Assembly (NCBI RefSeq): GCF_014196965.1
Contig: NZ_JACIEQ010000003.1
Location: 434,001 to 498,000, forward strand
Reading direction: 5' to 3'
Source of the DNA: Actibacterium naphthalenivorans
GTDB lineage: Bacteria; Pseudomonadota; Alphaproteobacteria; Rhodobacterales; Rhodobacteraceae
DNA length: 64,000 nucleotides
Within the stretch, counting starts at the first letter, position 1, and the number at the start of each line of letters is the position of its first letter. The position numbers and the translations under genes are program-made. Positions 1-7,748 of this stretch are shown here, one piece after another. The notes under the pieces are model-generated. The model had not been told where the DNA came from and ran no database searches. It saw only the letters and a list, made by a program, of their open reading frames with translations.

Positions 1-683
1 GCATGATCTTCGGGTTCCGAAAGGAACCCAAGCGGCGTGGTCCGCGCCACCATCTCCTCAAATCCGTCGATGGCATTGAGCTCCCTGGCATCGCTCGGCA
101 GGCCGCCCAGCCCCGTACGTGTACCTCCGGGCGCGACCGCATTAACGCGAATGTCCGGCGCCAGCTCATAGGCGAGCTGTTTGAGGGTGCCCGTGAGCGC
201 GTGTTTTGAGCTGACGTATAATGTACCACCACCGCCCGAAAAGAATGATGACGAGGACAGTGTGAAGATGATGGACCCGCGGCTTTCGCGCAGCGGAACG
301 AGCCCGGCACGCGCCGCCTGCAGATAGCCCAGAACGTTGACGTCGAAGAGCTCGCGATAGCGGGCCTCCAGGTCGGCGCCCTCGATGCTCTCGAACGGGT
401 CCGAAAAATCGTAGACGCCGGCGTTTGGCACCAGCACGTCGAGCTTTCCGAAACGCGCCACGACCGTCTCGACCGTGTGTACATTGTCCTGCCAGGACCG
501 CACATCGCCCTGAACGGGCGCGACCTTGTCGCCATGCGCGGCGCTGAGATCATCCATATCCGCCGCCGAACGCACCAGCACACCAACCCGCGCGCCCTCG
601 GCGACGAAACGGTCCACGACCGCGCGCCCGATGCCCTTGCCGCCACCGGTGACCAGCGCGGCATATCCCTCAAGCCGCCCCAT
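1..683 (-). CDS. cis-dihydrodiol dehydrogenase, SDR family (BphB/HcaB type), partial
   Basis: Short-chain dehydrogenase expected to oxidise the cis-dihydrodiol made by the neighbouring ring-hydroxylating dioxygenase to a catechol, reducing NAD+. The ATG lies at 681-683 and 227 complete codons are visible before the left edge cuts the 3' end. The Rossmann motif GGGKGIG is at residues 13-19, PNAGV at 86-90, serines at 142-146, and the catalytic YVSSK (Y156, K160) is present. The stretch around residues 18-60 and the SFFSGGGG segment before the catalytic Tyr resemble biphenyl and phenylpropionate dihydrodiol dehydrogenases rather than generic SDRs. Its start shares one base with the stop of the beta subunit (TGATG), indicating translational coupling. 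The downstream end, and any ferredoxin reductase beyond it, are outside the window. Confidence 0.85.
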   Translation of the reverse strand, partial: MGRLEGYAALVTGGGKGIGRAVVDRFVAEGARVGVLVRSAADMDDLSAAHGDKVAPVQGDVRSWQDNVHTVETVVARFGKLDVLVPNAGVYDFSDPFESIEGADLEARYRELFDVNVLGYLQAARAGLVPLRESRGSIIFTLSSSSFFSGGGGTLYVSSKHALTGTLKQLAYELAPDIRVNAVAPGGTRTGLGGLPSDARELNAIDGFEEMVARTTPLGFLSEPEDH

Positions 684-1240
684 CAGAAGAACGTGTTGAG
701 GTTTTTCGACAGAAGCACGTTCTGCACGATGAGAACGCGCCGTCGCAGCAGCCGGTATCCACCATCCACAGCGCGCAGAACGTCTTCACGGCGGCCATGG
801 ATGATGTCCTGATCGGCCTCGTTGCGGTTGCGCACATTGGTGAAAGCCGAACACACCGCGAAAAGCGCGGGGTCGTCGGTCGCGTTCACCTCGATGTTCG
901 AGATGAGATGCACGTGCCGGGTCGCCGGATTGTCGGCCCAGGCCGAGGGCTCGTTGTAGCGTTTTACCCGGATTTCCAACTCTCTCCAGTTGTCGTCGAA
1001 ATAGGCCGACTCGCCGTATTTGAACGTGCCGCGCGGATCGTCGCGGCGGCGGGTTTCCATATCCGGCATCCAGTAATGGATCTCGGGGTCGATGAACCCA
1101 TCGAGCCATTCCTGATACCGCTCGGCATCGAGAAGGCGCGCCTCGGCGTGGACCCAGCGGATGATCGCGCGCTCGATTTCGAGGGTCACCGGATTGTCGA
1201 GACGGTCGAAAGGTTTGGAGATATCGAGAAAGTCGAGCAT
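683..1240 (-). CDS. aromatic-ring-hydroxylating dioxygenase beta subunit
   Basis: Small (structural) subunit of a Rieske non-haem iron dioxygenase, 185 aa, the normal size for the family. It has the NTF2/SnoaL-like fold signature of these subunits: an N-terminal helix with EARLLDAERYQEWL, then DPEIHYWMPD, the RHVHLISNIEV strand and the C-terminal RRRVLIVQNVL. It is encoded 5 bases downstream of the alpha subunit and overlaps the dehydrogenase by one base, so alpha, beta and dehydrogenase are read from one message. It should assemble with the alpha subunit, most likely as alpha3beta3. The substrate cannot be read from this subunit. Confidence 0.88.
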   Translation of the reverse strand: MLDFLDISKPFDRLDNPVTLEIERAIIRWVHAEARLLDAERYQEWLDGFIDPEIHYWMPDMETRRRDDPRGTFKYGESAYFDDNWRELEIRVKRYNEPSAWADNPATRHVHLISNIEVNATDDPALFAVCSAFTNVRNRNEADQDIIHGRREDVLRAVDGGYRLLRRRVLIVQNVLLSKNLNTFF

Positions 1241-1245
1241 AGGGG

Positions 1246-2649
1246 TTACTCCGCCGCTTTCACGGACTTCTGCGGCGGCGCGGTGTCGCCGTTCTGCAGA
1301 TCGGTCCAGTTGTCATGTTCCATGAATTCCGCCCAACGGGTATAGAACAAACGCTGGTTGGCATCGTTCATCGACCCCTTGTGAATATGGCCGGGCAATT
1401 CGCGTTCCAGATCGGTACTTTCCAGGCCCAGCGCATAGTGCAAAGGCTGCTGGCGGGTCACGAAACCCTGGTTGACGCGGGTCGAATATTCCCAGTTCTC
1501 GCCGTCATCCATCTCGAAGACGCCGCCCGGCGAAAAGGTCATCATCACGCCCTTGCGGTAAGCTTCCTTGATGTGCTCGGGCGCGTTCTTGTTCACCAGC
1601 GTCCAGACGACCAGCTCGATCTTGCCGGGACCGCGCGGATGCCAAACGCGGAAGGTGTTCTGGCCCGGCAGGAAGGAGAAGTTCGGAAATACCGTGCATG
1701 AGGAAATCGCCCCGATCGCGCGGGCGCGCAGATCGCCCAGACGGGCGCTGGCCTTTTCCGAAAGGTCATACACATAGTCGACCAGTTCCGGATAACCCAA
1801 GGTGCGGGTGTTGCCGACCTTGTCGAGATTGGTCTCTATTCCGTGCCCGTAAACGGAGGCCTGGAACGCCAGCTCATCGTACCGCTTGCCAAGATCGACG
1901 CCAGCACCAAGGATCGCCTGCGCGCCGGATTGATGCGTCCAGAAGGCGTGCAGGATATCGCCCACGAAATTCTCTGCCGGGAATTTCCAGTTGCAGTCGA
2001 TCTCGGACTTGATCGCGCCGCCGATAAACTCGGTTCCGCCCTCGTCATTGTCGAGCATGATGTCGAGGTAGAAGGTAAAGGGGCCGAAAAAATCGAGAAG
2101 CGACGGCGCGGCGGGATCGAACGTGCCGAAGATCAGGCCCTTGTAGCTGTCGATCTGCGCCACCGGGGTAAGGCCGATCTGGGCTTTCTCGAACGCCTGG
2201 TCCTTTTCGTAGACCTTGCCATCGGTTCCGCGCAGCCCACCATCGATCCCGAAGGACCAGCCATGGTAATTGCAGATAAAACCGCGCGCCTTCGTGCCGG
2301 CATCCACCATGCAGACACGGTTGCCGCGATGCGGGCAGGAATTCAGGAACGCCTTTACCGAACCGTCGCGCTGGCGCACGACGATCACGTCATCTTCGCC
2401 CATCGAGGTGCGGATGAAATCGCCGGGACTTGGGATCTGGCTTTCATGGGCCAGAAACAGCCAGGAACGGGCAAAGATCTGCTGCAGCTCGGCCTGATAG
2501 ATCGCCTCGTCCACGAAGAGGCGGCGATCCACCTGCGCGTTCTCGCGGTTCACGAGCTGGGCGTATTCGGGATAGCTTGCGGCCTTGGGATAGACCGGCG
2601 CCATGTTCGGGCGGCCGCGGGCCCCGCCCTTGCATCCTCCATCACACAT
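1246..2649 (-). CDS. aromatic-ring-hydroxylating dioxygenase alpha subunit (Rieske)
   Basis: Catalytic subunit that inserts both atoms of O2 into an aromatic ring, giving a cis-dihydrodiol. The Rieske [2Fe-2S] ligands are C105, H107, C126 and H129; the mononuclear iron site is N227, D231, H234, H239 (D-x2-H-x4-H). The chosen ATG at 2649 gives 467 aa and follows AGGAGG; the frame stays open further upstream, but that part overlaps the ferredoxin gene and has no family resemblance. It overlaps the ferredoxin 3' end by 8 bases. An unusual feature is the N-terminus MCDGGCKGG, a short Cys/Gly segment before the usual start of homology. The operon points to an aromatic carboxylate or its CoA ester as substrate (inference). 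Confidence 0.9.
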   Translation of the reverse strand: MCDGGCKGGARGRPNMAPVYPKAASYPEYAQLVNRENAQVDRRLFVDEAIYQAELQQIFARSWLFLAHESQIPSPGDFIRTSMGEDDVIVVRQRDGSVKAFLNSCPHRGNRVCMVDAGTKARGFICNYHGWSFGIDGGLRGTDGKVYEKDQAFEKAQIGLTPVAQIDSYKGLIFGTFDPAAPSLLDFFGPFTFYLDIMLDNDEGGTEFIGGAIKSEIDCNWKFPAENFVGDILHAFWTHQSGAQAILGAGVDLGKRYDELAFQASVYGHGIETNLDKVGNTRTLGYPELVDYVYDLSEKASARLGDLRARAIGAISSCTVFPNFSFLPGQNTFRVWHPRGPGKIELVVWTLVNKNAPEHIKEAYRKGVMMTFSPGGVFEMDDGENWEYSTRVNQGFVTRQQPLHYALGLESTDLERELPGHIHKGSMNDANQRLFYTRWAEFMEHDNWTDLQNGDTAPPQKSVKAAE

Positions 2650-2971
2650 GTTCGGGTCCTCCTGTGAGGGTGGCGAAAACCTTTCCGTCGCGGTCTTCGC
2701 ATTTGAAGAAAGAAAGATTGGGGCAACCGACGGGCGGGTTGTGCACCGCGCCAGAGCCCAGTTCGAATTCGGCGAAATGCACGCCGCAAACCACGCGGCC
2801 ATCCTCCAGCCAGCCTTCGGAGAGGCTTTCATCCGCATGAGGGCAGCGGTCGGGGAAGACGTAGAGCGCGCCTTCGTGACGCGCGATGGCGATGGCCGGA
2901 CAACCCGGCACATCCACACGGATGATCTCGCCCTCACCGATATCCGCGCTGTCGCAAAGCTCGATCATCAT
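2642..2971 (-). CDS. Rieske-type [2Fe-2S] ferredoxin of the dioxygenase
   Basis: Small electron-transfer protein of 109 aa, BphF/HcaC type, passing electrons from a reductase to the dioxygenase alpha subunit. The Rieske ligands are C43-P-H45 and C62-G-V-H65. The length and the lack of a signal peptide fit the cytoplasmic Rieske ferredoxins of three-component dioxygenases. Its start overlaps the LigB-type gene by 4 bases and its end overlaps the alpha-subunit gene by 8. No ferredoxin reductase is present between here and the left edge, so the reductase must be further downstream or supplied from elsewhere. Confidence 0.9.
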   Translation of the reverse strand: MMIELCDSADIGEGEIIRVDVPGCPAIAIARHEGALYVFPDRCPHADESLSEGWLEDGRVVCGVHFAEFELGSGAVHNPPVGCPNLSFFKCEDRDGKVFATLTGGPEHV

Positions 2972-3801
2972 GCGGCCACCTCCAGCTCCGCAAAGCCCAT
3001 GCCTGTGACCCAGCCCGCGACAGGCTCGTAGCCGATCACCCGGCCGCCTGCGGCGCGGGTTGCGGCCATGGCGCAGGCATAGGTGCGGATTTCCATCGCG
3101 CCGTTGCCGCCGTCGCGCAGGATTTCCTCGTCCGTCAGCGCAAGCATCGCCGCCTTGTCGCCACGGGCAACGATATCAAGCACCTTGCGGTCGAACGCGG
3201 GGTTCACCTCGCCCATGCGCTCGTCGCCGACATGGTGCGAGATCCCGCCCGAGCCGATCACCACGACGCGCTCGTCGCCCGGGAAGCTTGCCACGGCCTC
3301 GGCGATATGCTCGCCCAGATCCCACGCGCGCTTCATCGGCAGATAGGGATCCACACCGCACGCCAGCATCACCGCGACGATCGGGATATCTTTGCCCGTC
3401 GGCTCCAGCATCAAGTGATGCGGTACGGCGACGGAATGATCGACGTTGAGGGCGCGGCCCACGGTCCAGTCGAAGCCGGTCTCCCGGCCCACTTTGGCGA
3501 TATGCTCTCCAAGCGCGCCATGCGAAGCCAGCGGCTTGCGCTTGAGCCCCGGCAACTGATCGACCGGCCCTTCGATTTCGCCGGTGGAGATCACATAGGG
3601 CGGCAGGCATTCAGTACCAAAGAGTATGTAGTGGTCACAGCCAATCACGATGGCTGCGTCAACCTCAAGCTCCTTGATGCGATCGGCCATTATTCCGTAG
3701 GCGGCATAGCAGGCATCGGACTGCTGCTTGCTCGCGCCCTCGGGGTTGAAATACATGACCGGGTTGTGCGGGGCGACAAAGCCCCCGACGATTCGTGCCA
3801 T
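2968..3801 (-). CDS. class III extradiol dioxygenase, catalytic LigB-type subunit
   Basis: Non-haem Fe(II) ring-cleavage enzyme of the LigB superfamily, 277 aa. Likely iron ligands are H12 (VAPHNP), H57 (CDHY) and E237 (AMEIRT), and the catalytic base is H189 or H190 in GGISHH; the spacing closely matches that of protocatechuate 4,5-dioxygenase LigB. It should open the catechol made by the dioxygenase and dehydrogenase encoded downstream. The gene follows its LigA-like partner with one base between stop and ATG, and overlaps the ferredoxin gene by 4 bases. Pairing of a Bph/Hca-type upper pathway with a LigAB-type enzyme, rather than a class I BphC, is notable. The exact catechol is unknown. 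Confidence 0.85.
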   Translation of the reverse strand: MARIVGGFVAPHNPVMYFNPEGASKQQSDACYAAYGIMADRIKELEVDAAIVIGCDHYILFGTECLPPYVISTGEIEGPVDQLPGLKRKPLASHGALGEHIAKVGRETGFDWTVGRALNVDHSVAVPHHLMLEPTGKDIPIVAVMLACGVDPYLPMKRAWDLGEHIAEAVASFPGDERVVVIGSGGISHHVGDERMGEVNPAFDRKVLDIVARGDKAAMLALTDEEILRDGGNGAMEIRTYACAMAATRAAGGRVIGYEPVAGWVTGMGFAELEVAA

Positions 3802-3802
3802 T

Positions 3803-4060
3803 TTACGCCTCCTCGCGTTTCATGATCTTCAGATAATCGCGGTTCGATTTCCCGGCCTGAAGCCAGAAGCCCCAAGTCAGCATTGTATTCACCCCCAGAT
3901 CCGCCAGTTCGCGGACCTTGTATTCGCGGATGAGCGCGCGCTCCTTGTCATCGAGCTGATAGCGCGACAGGAACTTGTTCGGATCTTCGGAGAACTTCTT
4001 CTTGTGCGTCCCCGAGGTGGACAGGTCGTAAAGCACTTTTTCGAGCGTGTTCCGGCTCAT
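3803..4060 (-). CDS. LigA-like small subunit of the extradiol dioxygenase
   Basis: Protein of 85 aa resembling the alpha (LigA) subunit of protocatechuate 4,5-dioxygenase: all-helical, with KFSEDPNKFLSRY, then LDDKERALI and a hydrophobic NTMLTWGFWLQAG segment that would cap the active site of the LigB subunit. It contains no metal-binding motif, as expected. It overlaps the hydrolase gene by 4 bases and is separated from the LigB gene by one base, so the two subunits are probably made in equal amounts. Confidence 0.8.
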   Translation of the reverse strand: MSRNTLEKVLYDLSTSGTHKKKFSEDPNKFLSRYQLDDKERALIREYKVRELADLGVNTMLTWGFWLQAGKSNRDYLKIMKREEA

Positions 4061-4884
4061 GCGTCACCTCCCAGAAAGTCTTTGACAAGTTTCAGAAACT
4101 CGGCCTCGCGTTCGATCTGCACCCAATGGCCGCACTTGCCGAAGGAATGCAGATCGGAGTTTTCGACCCATTGGTGCATGTCGAGCGCGCGGGCGTAGGG
4201 CACAACGCGATCCTCGCGGCCGTGCAGGATCAGGGTCCTGTGCCCGACCTTGCGCAGAAGCTTTTCCGGAATGCCGCGCACGATCGGATTTTCTCCCTCG
4301 GGGGGGGGCATCAGTTTGCGGAAGGCCTCAAGCGCGCCGTCGCGCGTGGCCGCGTTGAACCGTGCGGCGATGAGCTCTTCGGTGATGATGCTCTCGTCAT
4401 GGGGGAAATAGCTGATCGCGCGGCGCATGGATGGCATCGTGCCGTCAAACTCACCTTGCGCCCGCAACCCGTCGGTGATCGGGAAATGTCCGCAAGGCGT
4501 GCCCAGAAGCACCAGCCGGTCGATCCGGTCGGGATGGTTGATCGCGGTCATCAGCCCCAGGGCACCGCCGAAGGAATTGCCCACCACCGAGACCTTTTCG
4601 ATGCCCAGTTCGTCAAGGATAGCCACGAAATGCTCGACCCAGAGCATGATGTTGTATTTCGTGTCGGGCTTCAGTTCGGTCGCGCCAAAGCCCGCGATAT
4701 CGGGAGCGACGATGCTGAAGCTCTCCGACAGTGGCCCGATCACCTTGCGCCAGTTGGCCCAGGCAGACACGCCCGCCCCGGAGCCATGGAGCAGCGCGAC
4801 AGGCTTGCCCTCTCCCGCGCGATGCAGGTTGGTACGGTGGTCGGCCGCGGTGATTGTGAGAGTTTGGACGTCCGTGTCCAGCAT
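4057..4884 (-). CDS. meta-cleavage product hydrolase (alpha/beta hydrolase, MhpC/BphD type)
   Basis: Hydrolase of 275 aa expected to split the C-C bond of the vinylogous 1,5-diketone produced by extradiol cleavage. The oxyanion region is LLHGSGAG (31-38), the nucleophile is S104 in GNSFGG, the acid D225 (HGREDRVVP) and the base H253 (CGHWVQIE). These motifs are typical of carbon-carbon hydrolases of aromatic degradation rather than general esterases. It precedes the LigA/LigB genes with a 4-base overlap and follows the TRAP genes by 9 bases. The substrate depends on the unidentified upper pathway. Confidence 0.87.
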   Translation of the reverse strand: MLDTDVQTLTITAADHRTNLHRAGEGKPVALLHGSGAGVSAWANWRKVIGPLSESFSIVAPDIAGFGATELKPDTKYNIMLWVEHFVAILDELGIEKVSVVGNSFGGALGLMTAINHPDRIDRLVLLGTPCGHFPITDGLRAQGEFDGTMPSMRRAISYFPHDESIITEELIAARFNAATRDGALEAFRKLMPPPEGENPIVRGIPEKLLRKVGHRTLILHGREDRVVPYARALDMHQWVENSDLHSFGKCGHWVQIEREAEFLKLVKDFLGGDA

Positions 4885-4893
4885 GAGTACCTC

Positions 4894-6183
4894 CTATTTC
4901 AGCAGATAGGGCAATGTGAGCGAGAGAGCGGGAATGAAGACAACAAGCAGAACCCGCGCCACATCCGCGACGATGAAGGGCACCACACCGCGGAAAATTT
5001 CCGTCAGTTGAACGTCGCGCAACACCGCATTGAGAATGAAGACATTGAGCCCGATGGGCGGGGTGATGAGGCTGATCTCCACGACAACCACGACAAGGAT
5101 GCCGAACCAGATCGGGTCGAAGCCCAACGAGATGATCAGCGGATAGAACACCGGCACGGTGAGCAGCATCATCGAGATGCTTTCGAGTACACAGCCAAGC
5201 ACCACGTAGATCGCGATGATCAGAAAGATCACCAGAAGCGGCGGCACGGCCAGTGTCTCGATCATCGCGACAAGTGCCTGCGGCACCCTTGCGACGTTCA
5301 CAAGATTGGCGAACAAGAAGCTGCCGATCAGGATCATCATCAGCGAAACGGTGGTGGAGATACCATCGGCGAGCGAGCTCTTGAGCATCTGCACGCTGAT
5401 CCGGCCACGCAGCGCGGCAAGGGCCAACGCGCCAAAAGCGCCAATGCCTGCGCTTTCGGTTGGCGAAAAGAACCCGCCATAGATGCCGCCCATCACCACG
5501 CCGAACAGCAACACTACGGGCCACGCCCCGACCAGCGCCTGCAGGCGTTCCTTCGACGTGGGTTTGTCACCGGCAGGGCCAGCCTCGGGATCGCGCAGCA
5601 CTGTCCAGAACACCGCCGCTGCGTAAAGGACGATCCCGAGAACGCCCGGTACGATCCCCGCCATGAAAAGCGCGCTGATATCCGTCTCTGTCATGATGCC
5701 GTAGAACACGAGTGCGATTGAGGGCGGGATCAGGATGCCAAGTGTGCCCCCCGCCGCAATCGCCCCCGTGGCAAGGGAGGTATTGTAGCCGTAGCCCTTC
5801 ATCTGCGGATAGGCGATGCGCGACATGGTGGCCGCAGTGGCAAGCGATGAGCCCGATACGGCACCAAAGCCGCCGCAGGCAACGATGGTCGAGAGCGCCA
5901 GCCCCCCGCGCAAATGGCCGACGACAGCATAGCAAGCGCGGAACAGCTCATCGGCGATGCCGGAATGGGCAATGAAAGCGCCCATCACGATGAAAAGCGG
6001 AATCACCGCGAACTCATATGTCAGCACCGTTTCCGAAGCGATGATACCCACCTGCGAAAAAGCGGCCGTCCAGCCCTGAAAGGCGGCAAGCCCCACGAGG
6101 CCCACAAGCCCCGTGGCCACCGCGATCGGGGTGCGCAGAAACAGCAGCACCATGAGCGCGAGAAAGGCCAGTATGGCGATCAT
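4894..6183 (-). CDS. dctM: TRAP transporter large permease DctM
   Basis: Large membrane subunit of a tripartite ATP-independent periplasmic transporter, 429 aa, with about a dozen hydrophobic segments. Typical DctM stretches are seen: TPIAVATG near the N-terminus, GGFGAVSGSSLATAATM, GGTLGILIPPSIALV, FFSPTESAG and the C-terminal ITPPIGLNVF. The ATG at 6183 overlaps the DctQ stop by 4 bases. It uses the ion gradient to import a carboxylate delivered by the DctP protein encoded upstream, presumably the aromatic acid degraded by this operon. It has exactly the same length as the second DctM in this window (46768-48057). Confidence 0.93.
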   Translation of the reverse strand: MIAILAFLALMVLLFLRTPIAVATGLVGLVGLAAFQGWTAAFSQVGIIASETVLTYEFAVIPLFIVMGAFIAHSGIADELFRACYAVVGHLRGGLALSTIVACGGFGAVSGSSLATAATMSRIAYPQMKGYGYNTSLATGAIAAGGTLGILIPPSIALVFYGIMTETDISALFMAGIVPGVLGIVLYAAAVFWTVLRDPEAGPAGDKPTSKERLQALVGAWPVVLLFGVVMGGIYGGFFSPTESAGIGAFGALALAALRGRISVQMLKSSLADGISTTVSLMMILIGSFLFANLVNVARVPQALVAMIETLAVPPLLVIFLIIAIYVVLGCVLESISMMLLTVPVFYPLIISLGFDPIWFGILVVVVVEISLITPPIGLNVFILNAVLRDVQLTEIFRGVVPFIVADVARVLLVVFIPALSLTLPYLLK

Positions 6184-6677
6184 TTCAGATCCCCTTTGCT
6201 GGCTTTGAGGGTGGGGACGACAGCCAGAACCGTGCTCACTGCGGCCAATCCGGCGAACACCGCATAGATCGACAACGGCACCCATTTTTCGAGCGGCAGA
6301 AACAGAAAGGTTTCGTGCCAGCGCTGCATGATCATTGACTGTCGGGCCAGAAAGATCGCGAGGATGGTGAAAAACACCACCTCGAGCAGCCAGACCACGC
6401 CCGCGCGAATGCGGTCAAAGCGCGGCATGCGGCTCAGTTGCGGCTCGATCAGGTCGATGCGGATATGATCGCGCGTCCAGTTCATACCGATCAGGCCGGC
6501 ATAGACGGAGACACCAAGAAGCAGCCCGACCAGTTCATAGGCAAAGCCGAGCGGGCTGCTGAACACCACCCGGCCGATCACATCGACCGCAGTGACAACC
6601 ACGAGGCCGACCAGCGCCGTTTCCGCCAAAAGGCGGAAACGGCGCTGAATGGATGCGATATAAGACCGCGAGCGCAT
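6180..6677 (-). CDS. dctQ: TRAP transporter small permease DctQ
   Basis: Small membrane subunit of the TRAP importer, 165 aa, with four predicted transmembrane helices starting around residues 17, 45, 89 and 131. The family-like NWTRDHIRIDLI segment lies after the second helix. The start at 6677 (MRSRSYIAS) shares one base with the DctP stop, and the stop overlaps dctM by 4 bases, so dctP-Q-M are translationally coupled. DctQ proteins vary greatly in sequence; the assignment rests on helix pattern, size and position between dctP and dctM. Confidence 0.88.
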   Translation of the reverse strand: MRSRSYIASIQRRFRLLAETALVGLVVVTAVDVIGRVVFSSPLGFAYELVGLLLGVSVYAGLIGMNWTRDHIRIDLIEPQLSRMPRFDRIRAGVVWLLEVVFFTILAIFLARQSMIMQRWHETFLFLPLEKWVPLSIYAVFAGLAAVSTVLAVVPTLKASKGDLK

Positions 6678-7726
6678 CAGTTGCTCGGCCTTTCGATCTC
6701 GCCGTTGTAAAAAGCCAGGGCGGCATCGGCATCGATACCCATCTCGGCTGCCATTTCTTTCCACTTGCCAAGTTCACCGGCAAAGGCGGCGTCGATCTCG
6801 GCCATGAAAGAGACATCGGCGACAAGGTAGTTTTCACCAAGGCGTTGTTTGAAAATTTCGCGCGCGGCAATGTCGTTCTGATGCCAGAGCGCACCCATCT
6901 TCTCGCTGAGAACCTCGCCCGAGATGCCCATGATCGCGGCTTGATCTTCGGCGCTGATCTTCTCCCACTTGGCCTTGTTCATGATAATGAAGGCAGAGTT
7001 CGAGAAAATGCCGCCGGGAACCTGGGTCACCGCGTGGATATCCTCATCCACCTTGAAACCGGTCACCAGTTCGTCGGAGATCACCGTCCCGTCTATGATA
7101 CCGCGCGACAGCATTTCGCGCAGTTCGGTGAGCGAGCCAGATACCGGCACCACGCCTTGCTGCTGAAGCACGCGGCCCACTACCGGGGTCGGCACGCGCA
7201 TCTTCTTGCCCTTTAGACCGGCCATAGAGGTGACCGGCTCCTTGCGCATCGAGATATTGCCGCCGGCCGTCACATGCATGGCGAGCGTCACGACATCGGA
7301 CTGCATCCCGGTCGGCTCGAAATACTCTTTCCAGAGCTGCCAATAGGCTTTCGACGATGCGCCGGCGTCCTTGGTGATGAACGGCAGTTCGACCATCTCG
7401 GTCAGCGGGAATACGCCCGGGGTGTAGCCATGCGGACCCCAGGCGATATCCGCGACGCCATCGACCACGGCCTGATAGTTGCGGTTCGGCGGGGCGAGCG
7501 GCTTGGCAGAGGCCTGCACCTTCACGCGGCCCTCCGTCACCTCCTCGATCTGGTCGAACCACTTGTACAGTCCGTCCGCCTGGCTCCAGTGCCCGCTCGG
7601 AAACCACTGGTTATAGTTCAGGACGAGCGTGTCAGCGGCCCGCGCGGGCAAACTGTTCATCGCCACCGCGGCCGCAAACAGCGCGCCTTTAAGCGCCGAA
7701 CGCCGCGCGAAATTTCCCTGGGTCAT
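6677..7726 (-). CDS. dctP: TRAP transporter substrate-binding protein DctP
   Basis: Periplasmic solute-binding protein of 349 aa. The N-terminal ARRSALKGALFAAAV signal region ends in PARA, with a twin-arginine pair. The mature part starts ADTLVLNYNQW. The stretches PPNRNYQAVVDGVADIAWG and TEMVELPF are nearly the same in the second DctP of this window (45240-46259), so the two are paralogues and probably bind related aromatic carboxylates. The start follows GGGAGGAG at good spacing. Position as the second gene of the operon suggests that uptake and CoA activation are the first steps. Confidence 0.9.
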   Translation of the reverse strand: MTQGNFARRSALKGALFAAAVAMNSLPARAADTLVLNYNQWFPSGHWSQADGLYKWFDQIEEVTEGRVKVQASAKPLAPPNRNYQAVVDGVADIAWGPHGYTPGVFPLTEMVELPFITKDAGASSKAYWQLWKEYFEPTGMQSDVVTLAMHVTAGGNISMRKEPVTSMAGLKGKKMRVPTPVVGRVLQQQGVVPVSGSLTELREMLSRGIIDGTVISDELVTGFKVDEDIHAVTQVPGGIFSNSAFIIMNKAKWEKISAEDQAAIMGISGEVLSEKMGALWHQNDIAAREIFKQRLGENYLVADVSFMAEIDAAFAGELGKWKEMAAEMGIDADAALAFYNGEIERPSN

Positions 7727-7748
7727 CTGTGTCTCCTCCCCTACACAG

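Noticed and set aside
2650-2937. N-terminal extension of the dioxygenase alpha subunit by 96 residues
   Set aside because: The extension lies in another frame of the ferredoxin gene and lacks family resemblance; the ATG at 2649 has a strong ribosome site.
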